22,113 nucleotides of DNA from JAWOFN01 sp046497505 [NCBI: bacterium] (GTDB taxonomy: Bacteria; Blakebacterota; Blakebacteria; Blakebacterales): the NCBI GenBank assembly GCA_046497505.1, contig JAWOFN010000131.1:1-22113 (forward strand). The letters run 5' to 3'. How positions within the stretch are numbered: the stretch's first letter is position 1; each line of letters begins with the position of its first letter. This document shows, piece by piece, positions 8,203-16,464 of this stretch. Below the pieces are notes generated by a model. That model did not search any database. It saw only the letters and a list, made by a program, of their open reading frames with translations, and was not told the origin of the DNA. The position numbers and the translations under genes were made by a program.

Positions 8203-9585
8203 TCAGGGCAGCACGATCCGGAAGGTGCTCCCCTCGCCGGGGACACTCTCCATCTCCACGTGGCCGCCGTTGAGACTCACCAGCCAGCGGGTGATGGCCA
8301 GGCCGAGGCCGGCGCCGGGGTGCTGGTGCTGGTCGGTCTCGACCCGGTGGAAGCGCTCGAAGACCCGCTCCTGGTCGGCGGCCGGGATCCCCGGACCGTC
8401 GTCGGCGACCTCGATGACCGCATGTCCCCGCCGGTCACGGGAGGTACGGACCGCGATCCGGGTTCCCTCGGGGGTGTGCCGGATGGCGTTGTCCACCAGG
8501 TTGATGAGGGCGTGGCGCAGACCGTCCCGGTCCACCCGGACCTGCAGCGGTCCCTCCGCGAGGCTCTCGGTCTCCAGGACCTGGTCCTTCTCCTCGGCCA
8601 GCACGGCCAGGGATCCGGTAACCTCGGAGGCGAGTGTGGAGAGGTCGAGTTCCTCGGTCTTCTGCACCATCTCGCCCGACTCGGCCCGGGCCAGGGCCAG
8701 GAGGTTGCTCACCAGACCCCGGAGCCGGTCCGCCTCCTCGAGCATGCTGCCGATGGTCTCCCGGTGCTCTTCGACCCCGCCCCTCTCCTGGAGACGGACC
8801 TCCCCGGTGGAGCGGAGGGCGGTGAGGGGGGTCCGGAGGGCGTGGGAGACATCGGTGTTGAACCGGCGGAGCTGCTGGAAGGAGCCCTCCAGGCGTTCCA
8901 GTACCTCGTTGAAGACGGTGGCCAGGCGGCCGAACTCGTCCTCGGGGTTCCGCACCGGGAGGCGGTCGGAGAGGTTCCGTGCGGTGATGGCCTCGGCGGC
9001 GCCGGCCATCTCGTCCACCGGTTTGAGGACCCGCCCGGCCAGGAAGTAGCCGCCTCCCAGGGCCAGCAGGAGACCGACGATGAGACCTCCGACCATGAAC
9101 GCCTCCAGGCTCCGGAGCGTGCCCATGGCGGCCTCGACGTCCTCCGCCACGGTCACCGTGTAGGAACTCCTGGTGCGGTTGTGGATGTCGGTAAGGGCGT
9201 GGACCCGGAACCTGCGGCCCTCCCCGGAGGTCCAGACCCACGAGGAGTCCGCCGAGGCAGGGCCGAGGGCCTCGTCCAGTCCTACATGCCTCCAGTCCCG
9301 TGAGGTGAAGAACTCCTCACCGTCCTGATGGATCTGGAAGAGGGGGAGGATCCTGCTCTCCTCCACATCGTCGATGTCCCGCTTGATGGAACTGCTCCGC
9401 CGGCTGCCCTGGATGATGTTGACCAGGCCGGCGGCCTGGTCGGCCAGCCGCTCGTCCAGACGGTGGTCCAGGTTGAGTCGGACCAGGGCGTAGGTACCCA
9501 GGGCGAAGACCAGGAGGATGCCCGCCACCGTGCCCGCGAACCACAGGGTCAGGAAGGTCCGGATGCTCCCTGGCCGCCGGCTCAT
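8203..9585 (-). CDS. HAMP-type sensor histidine kinase, partner of the adjacent OmpR regulator
   Basis: Classical two-membrane-helix kinase of 460 residues: helix 1 at about 12-36, a periplasmic loop to about 160, helix 2 at about 162-184, HAMP (about 183-236), HisKA with His248 and an ATPase domain with Asn366, DDGPGI from 395 and GAGLGLAI from 424. Its ATG overlaps the stop of the response regulator by four bases (9582-9585, ATGA), so the two are co-translated as a cognate pair. Domain order and paired regulator resemble the heavy-metal/envelope sensor group (CusS, CopS-like), but the periplasmic loop of about 125 residues shows no metal-binding motif I can name. The H box reads SHALRTPL, with Ala249 where most kinases have Glu or Asp. 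The ligand is unknown. Confidence 0.95.
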   Translation of the reverse strand: MSRRPGSIRTFLTLWFAGTVAGILLVFALGTYALVRLNLDHRLDERLADQAAGLVNIIQGSRRSSSIKRDIDDVEESRILPLFQIHQDGEEFFTSRDWRHVGLDEALGPASADSSWVWTSGEGRRFRVHALTDIHNRTRSSYTVTVAEDVEAAMGTLRSLEAFMVGGLIVGLLLALGGGYFLAGRVLKPVDEMAGAAEAITARNLSDRLPVRNPEDEFGRLATVFNEVLERLEGSFQQLRRFNTDVSHALRTPLTALRSTGEVRLQERGGVEEHRETIGSMLEEADRLRGLVSNLLALARAESGEMVQKTEELDLSTLASEVTGSLAVLAEEKDQVLETESLAEGPLQVRVDRDGLRHALINLVDNAIRHTPEGTRIAVRTSRDRRGHAVIEVADDGPGIPAADQERVFERFHRVETDQHQHPGAGLGLAITRWLVSLNGGHVEMESVPGEGSTFRIVLP

Positions 9586-10265
9586 CCTCCCTCCTCCCTG
9601 AGTACGTATCCCACGCCCCGCACGGTCTGGATCATCGGTTCCCCGAAGGGACGGTCCACCTTCTTGCGGAGTCGGGCGATATGCACGTCGATGACGTTGT
9701 CGATGGGGGTGAGGCGGTCCGGCTCCTCCCAGATGTCCCGTGCCAGCATCTCCCGGCTGACCGTGTGCCCCGCGTTCCGGAGCAGGTACTCCAGCAGTTC
9801 GAACTCCCGTTCGGTGAGATCGATCTCCTCCTCTCCCCTGCTCACCCGCCGTGTGAGCAGGTCCATCTCCAGGTCGCCCAGCTTCAGGCGAAGGACCTGG
9901 TCGGTGCGTCCCCTTCGGAGGAGGGCACGGATCCGGGCCAGCAGTTCGGGGAAGGCGAAGGGTTTGACCAGGTAATCGTCCGCACCCAGGTCGAGACCCT
10001 CGACCCGGTCGGAGATGCTGTCCCGGGCCGTGAGGATGAGCACCGGGACCTCCCGGTCCTTCTCGCGCAGGGTCCGCAGGATCTCCAGCCCGTCACGCCC
10101 CGGGAGCATGAGGTCGAGGAGCACCACGTCGAAGCTCCGGGAACTCGCCAGGTAGAAGCCCTCCTCGCCGGTGGAGGCATGGACCACCTCGTAGCCCTCG
10201 GTCTGGAGGCCGCTGGTGAGGGCCTCGGCCACCTTCTGCTCATCTTCCACAACGAGGATCTTCAC
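9582..10265 (-). CDS. OmpR/PhoB-family response regulator
   Basis: DNA-binding regulator of 227 residues. The receiver (1-120) has the acidic pocket VVEDE, phospho-acceptor Asp51 in LLDLMLPGRDG, Thr79 and Lys101 in LVKPFAF. The C-terminal winged helix (about 128-224) carries LTEREFELLEYLLRN, the recognition-helix region NVIDVHIARLRKKVD and the closing TVRGVGYVL. The start is GTG at 10265 (cac on the plus strand) with AGGAG about 10 nt upstream, and the protein begins MKILVVEDE as usual. It is the first gene of a two-gene operon with the kinase. The closest familiar relatives are regulators of the CusR/QseB type. The divergent barrel gene at 10482 and this operon itself are the obvious candidate targets. 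Confidence 0.96.
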   Translation of the reverse strand: MKILVVEDEQKVAEALTSGLQTEGYEVVHASTGEEGFYLASSRSFDVVLLDLMLPGRDGLEILRTLREKDREVPVLILTARDSISDRVEGLDLGADDYLVKPFAFPELLARIRALLRRGRTDQVLRLKLGDLEMDLLTRRVSRGEEEIDLTEREFELLEYLLRNAGHTVSREMLARDIWEEPDRLTPIDNVIDVHIARLRKKVDRPFGEPMIQTVRGVGYVLREEGG

Positions 10266-10481
10266 GCCGGTCCCGCTCCTGGAGAGTTCCCCTGACCCGA
10301 CTCCGTTCTTTCCCTACCTTATGGAGTCCCCCTCCCGGGCCGCAATCAAAGCCGCATGACAAACCCGTAAGGTCCCCGCGTCCCCTCTTACAGCGATTTC
10401 AGGCAGATGTAAGTGGATTGGGCCTGCCGCACCGCCCAACCTGAGACCGTACGACGGGTGCACGGAGAAGGAGTGAGAATC
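10266..10481. other. divergent intergenic region between regulator operon and barrel gene
   Basis: This 216-base region must hold the promoters of both divergent transcripts. It is somewhat less GC-rich than the flanking genes. I could not assign a convincing -35/-10 pair on either strand. The repeat structure at 10387-10413 is the clearest signal in it. Confidence 0.6.
10387..10413. promoter_or_regulatory. candidate response-regulator binding site
   Basis: The hexamers CTTACA (10387-10392) and TGTAAG (10408-10413) form a perfect inverted repeat with a 15-base spacer. Inside it TTACAG (10388) and TTCAGG (10398) also make a near direct repeat at a 10-base step, the one-helical-turn spacing used by OmpR-family dimers. 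It lies between the regulator operon and the barrel gene, about 70 bases before the latter. Binding by this regulator is inference. Confidence 0.35.
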
Positions 10482-11777
10482 ATGCGAAAGGTACTTCTGG
10501 CCGCCGTTCTGCTCATCGGGTCGGGGACGCCCGCCGGGGCCTTCCAGGCGGGAGAACCGGATGCGTCCGGGGAGGGGAACCAGCGCCTGCATGTGTTCCT
10601 GGACGTCCAGGCGCGCGGTCTCGACCGGGACTACATCCGGACCGAGCTGGACTGGGTGGATTGGGTGCGGGACCGGCGGGACGCGGATGTCCACATACTC
10701 ATCACCACCCAGAGTGCCGGCAGCGGGGGGCGGGCCTATACCTTCGATTTCATGGGACGCGGCCGGTTCGAGAGCCTCGAGGACACCCTCACCTACACCT
10801 CATCCCAGACCGATACCCAGGACGAGGTCCGGCAGGAGATCGCCCGGGTGCTCCGGATGGGTCTGGTCCCCTACCTGATGCGGACCCCGATGGCAGGCCG
10901 CATCGACCTGGACCTCGAGATGAGAGCGACCGAGGAGGAGGCGATCACCCCCCAGGAGGACCCCTGGGACTACTGGATCTTCCGGGCCCGGCTCAGCGGG
11001 GATATCGAGGAGGAGGCCTCCTCGAGCGAACGATCGGTGGATGGTTCCTTCTCGGCCCGGCGCATCACCAGGGACTGGAAGAGCGAGTTCGAGGTCCAGG
11101 GGGACTACGGGGAGGACCGTCGCGAACTGAGCGGCGGCGAGGTGATCACCAACTTCACCCACGACCTGGAGTTCGATGGGCTCATCGTCAAGAGCCTGGG
11201 CCCCCACTTCTCTGCCGGTGTGCGCTGGAAGGTGAGTTCGGATACCCGAACCAACCAGCGGCTGAACATACGGGGTGCTCCCGCCCTGGAGTGGAGCCTC
11301 TATCCCTACAGCGAGTTCACGCGGCGGCAGATCACCTTCCAGTACACGATAGGTTCCGACTACTTCGATTACTACGAGGAGACCATCTTCGGGCATACCG
11401 GGGAGCGGCAGATGGAGCAGGCCCTCGAGATCTCCCTGGACTTCACCCAGCCGTGGGGGACGGCCCGGACCTCGCTGGAGGCCTCCCACTACTTCTCCGA
11501 CCTCAACAAGTACCGTCTGACCCTCTTCAGCAGCTGGGACATCCGGCTCCTCCGGGGCTTCTCCCTGAACCTCTTCGGCCGGGGATCCCGGATCCACGAC
11601 CAGCTCTACATCCCCAGCCGTGAGGCCAGCGACGAGGAAGTGCTGCTGCGGATCCGGAGACTCCAGACCAACTACGATTTCGAGTTCCGGGTCGGGCTGA
11701 GCTTCACGTTCGGGTCGATCTTCAACCCCATCGTGAACCCGCGCCTGGACCAGGGCGGAGGGAGGCACTTCCGGTAG
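10482..11777 (+). CDS. predicted outer-membrane beta-barrel protein of unknown function
   Basis: A 431-residue exported protein. The start is ATG at 10482 with AAGGAG at 10468-10473; the frame is open earlier but only this start gives a signal peptide (MRKVLLAAVLLIG... cleaved near AGA at 18-20). The N-terminal domain (about 30-130) carries a DRDYIRTELDWVDWVRDRRDADVHILI-type pattern: DYIRTE, WVRDR and DADVHIL are its key pieces, which I recall from uncharacterised proteins of Gemmatimonadota and Bacteroidota. From about 150 on, alternating aromatic and polar residues suggest amphipathic strands (FTRRQITFQYTIG, RVGLSFTFGSIFN), and it ends in a short polar tail. It may be a barrel or a surface-exposed beta protein. 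Divergence from the two-component operon suggests it may be regulated by it. No enzymatic motif is visible. Confidence 0.8.
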   Translation: MRKVLLAAVLLIGSGTPAGAFQAGEPDASGEGNQRLHVFLDVQARGLDRDYIRTELDWVDWVRDRRDADVHILITTQSAGSGGRAYTFDFMGRGRFESLEDTLTYTSSQTDTQDEVRQEIARVLRMGLVPYLMRTPMAGRIDLDLEMRATEEEAITPQEDPWDYWIFRARLSGDIEEEASSSERSVDGSFSARRITRDWKSEFEVQGDYGEDRRELSGGEVITNFTHDLEFDGLIVKSLGPHFSAGVRWKVSSDTRTNQRLNIRGAPALEWSLYPYSEFTRRQITFQYTIGSDYFDYYEETIFGHTGERQMEQALEISLDFTQPWGTARTSLEASHYFSDLNKYRLTLFSSWDIRLLRGFSLNLFGRGSRIHDQLYIPSREASDEEVLLRIRRLQTNYDFEFRVGLSFTFGSIFNPIVNPRLDQGGGRHFR

Positions 11778-11836
11778 CGGCCCCGCCCCGCGCGGCCCCG
11801 GGACACCTCACGAGACCCCGCGTGCCCCGGGAGGAC

Positions 11837-13231
11837 TCAGCCCGGACCCGAGATGCCGCTGAGCGGCGTATCGGGCCGCACGGTACGCAGGAGGGGGCTC
11901 TCGGGAGTCGGACCTTCCCGGACGGTCAGGTCGGCGGGGGCGTCCAGCAGGAGCCAGAGGCGGCCCTCCCCGTCCTCATGGACCATCTTCGGACCGGGGT
12001 GGATGTAGCGCCCCTCGGCGTCCACCTCCCGGTAGCCGAAGTATCCCTCCAGGTCCCCCGACTCACTCAGGACGAGTCCCTCCTCCTTCACCCCGTCCTG
12101 ATAGGAGAAAGCGAGGTCCAGCCGATAGACCCGGTCAGGAGCCAGTACCACCCGGGCCCCCCGGATGATGAGATCGTGGGTGTAGCCCCGGTTGGGTGGG
12201 AGTCCCTCGTAGTGGCGGATGTCCGCCTCCTCGAAGGAACCGTCGGCGAGGGCTCCCAGGGCGGTGAGGATCGCGGCGGCGTTCAATCCCCGCAGCCGCT
12301 GCTTATCGGGATCGCCGGGCAGCACGCCGCTCTCGATGAGCACCGTGCTGGTGCCCCAGCGCTGCATCAGGTCCCCGAAGGCCCGTTCGTTGAAGGCGTC
12401 GCTGTAGCGGGCCACCCTTCCCGGAACCTCCTCCTGCAGGACCCCCGCGATGACCGCCGCGACCTTCCGGGCCCGGCTCCGGACCTCATCGTAGGAGCGT
12501 GACTGGTCGTACGCCGGAGCCAGGAGGGCGAAGGCGGCCCGTCGGCCCCCCGGTCCGGCGAGCGTGTGGGGGTTCTGGTCGTGGAGGTTGAAGCCGAAAT
12601 CGGGTTCCAGGCGGTCCCGAAGGGCCTTGAGGATACGACCTTCCGGGGTGGCCAGTTGCCGCGCGTCCCGGTTGATGTCCACCGCCAGGGCGTTGCGCCG
12701 CTGGAAACGCTGCGCGCCGTCCGGGTTGAGCATGGGGACCATCACCACGGTGAGGGAGGCGGCGAGACGGTCCCGGAGGGGGTCGGGCCCCCCCCCGGCC
12801 ATCCAGTGCATGATGTCCGCCAGCGCCATGGTCGCCGTGGACTCGTCGCCGTGCATCTGCGACCAGAGCAGGACACGGACCGGTCCCCGTCCGAAGGTGA
12901 TCGAGCGGATGGGCCGTCCCTGGACCGATACTCCCGGCTCGGTCACCCGGAGCGCGTCGGAAGCCAGGGGACCCTCGAGGGCTTCCCACAGTTCGCGGTG
13001 TGTGAGATCGCGCCTTCGGAGGACCTCTGCCCGGTGGGTCGATGCCCGCCCCAGTGCCCGGGCGAAGGCCGCCCGGTGGGAGGGAAGGACCGAGGGGGTC
13101 GAGGGCCCGGTCTCCGGAGCCGACCCGGCACAGCCGGTGCCGAGGAGGAGGGCGGTGAGGGTACAGAGGAGAGCGGGAGAGGGGAGGGAGCGGGGGGTGC
13201 CACGCCGGGTTCGCTTCACCATGGGATCCAT
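11837..13231 (-). CDS. exported M14-family zinc carboxypeptidase-like protein
   Basis: Metallopeptidase of 464 residues. Zinc ligands fit the M14 pattern: His127 and Glu130 in MHGDESTATMAL, and His217 in FNLHDQN. The substrate carboxylate-binding NRD motif is at 187-189 (VDINRDARQL), and Glu300 in VLIESGV is the likely general base. The N-terminus is a signal sequence with Cys34 in LLLGTGCAG; the lipobox is imperfect (Gly at -3), so lipidation is uncertain. Two nearby starts exist, ATG at 13231 and ATG three codons later, and neither has a strong ribosome binding site. The C-terminal 120 residues or so form an extra beta-rich domain (PNRGYTHDLIIRGARVVL). Expected role is trimming of peptides or cell-wall peptides outside the cytoplasm. 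The substrate cannot be told from sequence. Confidence 0.9.
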   Translation of the reverse strand: MDPMVKRTRRGTPRSLPSPALLCTLTALLLGTGCAGSAPETGPSTPSVLPSHRAAFARALGRASTHRAEVLRRRDLTHRELWEALEGPLASDALRVTEPGVSVQGRPIRSITFGRGPVRVLLWSQMHGDESTATMALADIMHWMAGGGPDPLRDRLAASLTVVMVPMLNPDGAQRFQRRNALAVDINRDARQLATPEGRILKALRDRLEPDFGFNLHDQNPHTLAGPGGRRAAFALLAPAYDQSRSYDEVRSRARKVAAVIAGVLQEEVPGRVARYSDAFNERAFGDLMQRWGTSTVLIESGVLPGDPDKQRLRGLNAAAILTALGALADGSFEEADIRHYEGLPPNRGYTHDLIIRGARVVLAPDRVYRLDLAFSYQDGVKEEGLVLSESGDLEGYFGYREVDAEGRYIHPGPKMVHEDGEGRLWLLLDAPADLTVREGPTPESPLLRTVRPDTPLSGISGPG

Positions 13232-13332
13232 ACACTCCGTGGACTGCAGGGTGTGAGGGCCTGGGCCCGTGCCGCGGACCTCACCAGCCTACCCTCCGCC
13301 GGGGTACCCACGCCAGGGGCTGTCCATCAGCG

Positions 13333-13359
13333 TTGCGGCACCGGACGCAGGGGGATAAT
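13333..13359 (+). promoter_or_regulatory. weak candidate promoter for the soluble hybrid kinase
   Basis: TTGCGG (13333-13338) and GATAAT (13354-13359) are separated by 15 bases, slightly shorter than ideal, about 47 bases before the kinase ATG. The -10 hexamer is one mismatch from consensus in an otherwise GC-rich region. Nothing else stands out in the 175-base divergent gap 13232-13406. Confidence 0.27.
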
Positions 13360-13406
13360 GTAGGAGTCCCGTAGTCCGAACCCCGGCAGGCAAGGTCCGC
13401 CGATAC

Positions 13407-15335
13407 ATGGAAGACCCGCACCCCATCGTCCCCCCCTCCGAGGATGCGGCCTCCAACGGGCCGCTCGGTCCGGAGGCGGAGGAGATCCTGCAGCTCCTCC
13501 TGGAGCACTCGACCGACGCCATCTACATCCTGCAGGAGGGGAAGTTCCCGGTCATCAACCGCAAGTTCCAGGAGCTCTTCAAGGTGGGGCCCGAGGAGGT
13601 GGACGCCCCGGACTTCAGCTTCCTCGACCTGGTCGCCCCCTCGAGCCTCCCGCTCATCCGTGAGCGCGCCCGGCGGATCGAGACCGGAGAAGAGGTCCCG
13701 GGACGCTACGAGTTCACCGCGGTCACCAGCGAGGGGGAGGAGGTCCACGTCGAGGCGAGCACGACCCGTATCGACTACCTCGGAGCCCCCGCCACGCTGG
13801 GGATCGTCAGGGACATCACGGTCCGCAAGGAAGCGGAACAGCGCCTGCGCCAGTCGGACGAGCGCCTGCGTGCGGTCATCACCAGCATCCCCCTGGTACT
13901 CTGGGCGGTGGACACCGAGGGTGTCTTCACCCTCTCGGAGGGGCAGGGCCTGGAGATCCTGGGCCTGGAACCCGGCGAGGTGGTGGGCAGGTCGGCCTAC
14001 GAGGTATACGGGGACCATCCCATCATCGAGAGCAGCATCCGGAAGGCCCTGGGCGGTGAGTCCCGCATCTTCACCGTGGAGATCGGCGGCACCCTGTTCG
14101 AGACCTACGTCTCCCCCCTCAAGAGTGAGGCGGGGGGGATCATCGGGGCCATCGGGGTGAGCGCGGACATCTCGGAGAACGCGAAGCTGGAGGCCCAGCT
14201 CCGTCAGGCGCAGAAGATGGAGGCCATCGGGCGGCTCGCCGGGGGGATCGCCCACGACTTCAACAACATCCTCACCGTCATCTCCGGGAACGTCGAACTC
14301 AGTCTCCTGGCCGCCCGGGGGGACCGCAGGCTGGAAGAACGCCTTCAGACGGTCCAGAAGGCCTCCCGGCATGCCCAGGAACTCACGAGCCGCCTGCTGG
14401 CCTTCAGCAGGAAGCAGGTGAGCGAACCCCAGGTACTGGACCTCAACCGGGTACTGCACGGTCTGGGATCGCTGCTGGCCCGTCTCATCGGTGAGGACAT
14501 CCGCCTGGAGACGCGGTTCGAGCCCGACCTGCCTCCAATCCACATGGACCCCTCCCAGATCGAACAGATCCTGGTGAACCTGGTCGTGAACTCCCGGGAC
14601 GCCATGCCCCGGGGGGGTGAGCTCAGCATCGAGACCCGCAGCCTCGAACTGGGCGAGGAGTATCACCGCACCCATCCCTACGTGGAACCGGGCAGGTACG
14701 TGGAGCTGGCGGTCAGGGACACGGGGACGGGCATGTCGGAGGAGATCAAGTCTCAGATCTTCGAACCTTTCTTCACCACGAAGGGCGGGGGGAGCGGCCT
14801 GGGCCTCTCCACCGTCTACGGGATCGTGAAGCAGAGCGGCAGTTCCATCGAGGTGGAATCGGAGGTCGGGGAGGGCACGACCTTCCGGATCCTCGTCCCC
14901 GTCACCGACCTGGAGGACTCACCCCCCGCCGGCAGACCGGATCGGACCGACCGCCTGCCCCTGGGCAGGGAGACGGTCGTCGTGGTGGAGGACGAGGAGG
15001 CGGTCCGGGAACTCACCGCCGAGATCCTCTCCGATCTGGGCTATCGCGTACATGATTTCCAGGGGTCGGATGAGGCCCGGGCCTTCTTCGACTCCCTGGA
15101 GAGCCCCCCCGACCTGCTCCTCACCGACGTGGTGATGCCGGGGACCAGCGGCCCCGACCTGGCCCGGGGACTGAAGGAGGGGCTGCCCGGACTGAAGGTC
15201 CTCTACATGAGCGGCTACACCGATGACGCCATCGCCCGCCATGGGGTCCTGGAGGAGGGGGTGGACCTCCTCACCAAGCCCTTCACCTCGGGGCAGCTGG
15301 CGTGGAAGGTCCGGGAGGTGCTGGACCGGGCGTAG
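13407..15335 (+). CDS. soluble PAS-PAS hybrid sensor histidine kinase
   Basis: Cytoplasmic hybrid kinase of 642 residues with no membrane segment. Order: PAS 1 (about 25-142, ending IVRDITVRKEAE), PAS 2 (about 150-258), HisKA with His283 in GGIAHDFNN, an ATPase domain with Asn395 (NLVVNSRDAM), DTGTGM near 438 and SGLGLSTV near 463, then a receiver with Asp574 in LLLTDVVMPG and Lys624. The start ATG at 13407 has only a weak upstream purine run, but the next Met is beyond PAS 1. The kinase core and receiver closely resemble those of the membrane hybrid kinase at 4369-7998, including LLLTDVVMP, MSGYT and the Lys-Pro-Phe ending. The two are therefore paralogues of one kinase class. It is transcribed divergently from the M14 gene and has no regulator beside it. 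The ligand of the PAS domains is unknown. Confidence 0.95.
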   Translation: MEDPHPIVPPSEDAASNGPLGPEAEEILQLLLEHSTDAIYILQEGKFPVINRKFQELFKVGPEEVDAPDFSFLDLVAPSSLPLIRERARRIETGEEVPGRYEFTAVTSEGEEVHVEASTTRIDYLGAPATLGIVRDITVRKEAEQRLRQSDERLRAVITSIPLVLWAVDTEGVFTLSEGQGLEILGLEPGEVVGRSAYEVYGDHPIIESSIRKALGGESRIFTVEIGGTLFETYVSPLKSEAGGIIGAIGVSADISENAKLEAQLRQAQKMEAIGRLAGGIAHDFNNILTVISGNVELSLLAARGDRRLEERLQTVQKASRHAQELTSRLLAFSRKQVSEPQVLDLNRVLHGLGSLLARLIGEDIRLETRFEPDLPPIHMDPSQIEQILVNLVVNSRDAMPRGGELSIETRSLELGEEYHRTHPYVEPGRYVELAVRDTGTGMSEEIKSQIFEPFFTTKGGGSGLGLSTVYGIVKQSGSSIEVESEVGEGTTFRILVPVTDLEDSPPAGRPDRTDRLPLGRETVVVVEDEEAVRELTAEILSDLGYRVHDFQGSDEARAFFDSLESPPDLLLTDVVMPGTSGPDLARGLKEGLPGLKVLYMSGYTDDAIARHGVLEEGVDLLTKPFTSGQLAWKVREVLDRA

Positions 15336-15380
15336 CCCCCCTCCCGGGGTCCGACAGGAGGAGGAGCAGGACCCGCGGCT

Positions 15381-16403
15381 TCATGGACCCCCGGTCGGGC
15401 CCACCAGGGAGAAGGCCCCCGACATGCTGCGCTGCTCCGCCGCCGCGGCGGGAGCCAGGGGGATGTCGAAGTGGGCGGCGAAGAAGGACTCCAGTGCTCC
15501 GGCGACCGCCTGGCTGAAGGCGGCCCGGTTCGCCTCGCTGTCCCTCACCCCGCGGTAGTTGCACTCGATCTGCAGCCCGCTGATGTAGGTGTTCCCGGTC
15601 CGGGAGCCGTGCACCCGCGTGTTGTATCCCCCGGAGAAGTAGGGATCGGAACCGGGTGAGGGCTGGAGGCTGCTGGGTACGGCGGGGTAGCCGAGGGTCT
15701 CGATGAGCGTACCGAAGCTGGCGTCCCCCCTGATGATGGAGGCGAAGGTGGAATCGCTCACGTTCGTCAGGGTCCGCATGCTGCTCTTGATGATGTAGGC
15801 GGAGTCGTTCAGGGCGGAGTCGTCTTGGGCGAGGTCGGAGGAGGAGAGGAGGTAGCCCAATTCCAGGCGCGGGATCTCGTGCCCGTGACCGTGGAGGTCG
15901 ATGTAGAGTCCCTGGCCGAAGTCCTCCTCCACCCGCTGTTTGGCCGCGTTGATGAAGGTGTGCCACTCGTTCCAGGCCGTCGCGGCCCGGGGGTCCCCCA
16001 GCGCCCCTTCGGCGAGGTTCCGGTTGGCATCCAGCTTCGTCCGGGCGAGACGGCAGATGACGATGTAGGGGATGCCGCCGATTTGGGTCTGGAAGGTATC
16101 CCGGAGCTGCCGGGCCAGTTCCTGGGTCCGGGAGTCCGGCACCGTGACGATCCCAGCACCGCTCCGGTCGGGGATCTCAGGGGGTTGGAGATACCCCCCG
16201 TGAGGGGCGGTGATGATCAGGGGCAGGTCGCCCGGCAGGTACTCGATGTACTCGTAGGTGCCGTAGTAGGTCTCTCCGGCCACGTATTCAGGCGCGGGTG
16301 CCTCCTCATCCGGCCCTCCCCCGGTGGAGGAAGCGCAGGCCGATACCAGGGTGAGGAGCAGCAGGGGGAGAAGGCGTCGGCAGCGGGTTCGGATGCGGTC
16401 CAT
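15381..16403 (-). CDS. lipoprotein with N-formylglutamate amidohydrolase-like fold
   Basis: A 340-residue exported protein. The start ATG at 16403 has GAGAGG 8 nt upstream. A lipoprotein signal ends LTLVSAC (Cys23), followed by a Gly/Glu/Pro-rich linker. Conserved hydrolase motifs of the FGase family are visible: APHGG with His68, RTKLDANRN (Arg121, Asp125, Asn127, Arg128), IDLHGHGHEIPRLELGYL (Asp169, His171, His173, His175) and LQIECNYRGVRDS (Glu280, Asn282). These make it a likely zinc amidohydrolase acting on an N-acyl or amide bond. True FGases are cytosolic histidine-degradation enzymes, so a periplasmic or surface-anchored member probably has another substrate. It ends 45 bases from the convergent soluble kinase and lies 61 bases downstream of the PLP enzyme on the same strand, so the two may be co-transcribed. 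Fold assignment is good, substrate unknown. Confidence 0.82.
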   Translation of the reverse strand: MDRIRTRCRRLLPLLLLTLVSACASSTGGGPDEEAPAPEYVAGETYYGTYEYIEYLPGDLPLIITAPHGGYLQPPEIPDRSGAGIVTVPDSRTQELARQLRDTFQTQIGGIPYIVICRLARTKLDANRNLAEGALGDPRAATAWNEWHTFINAAKQRVEEDFGQGLYIDLHGHGHEIPRLELGYLLSSSDLAQDDSALNDSAYIIKSSMRTLTNVSDSTFASIIRGDASFGTLIETLGYPAVPSSLQPSPGSDPYFSGGYNTRVHGSRTGNTYISGLQIECNYRGVRDSEANRAAFSQAVAGALESFFAAHFDIPLAPAAAAEQRSMSGAFSLVGPTGGP

Positions 16404-16464
16404 GGACCGTTCCTCTCAGACCAGCGGGGAGCAGGATGCCGGATGTCACTCTATCAGCCGGACA

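Noticed and set aside
11778-11836. CCCCGGG-rich repeats between the convergent barrel and M14 genes
   Set aside because: These are short GC palindromes without a stable single hairpin or T tract, consistent with composition alone.
15347-15374. GGGTCC/GGACCC inverted repeat between convergent genes
   Set aside because: The stem is only 6 bp with a 16-base loop and no T tract. Such repeats are common by chance at this GC content.
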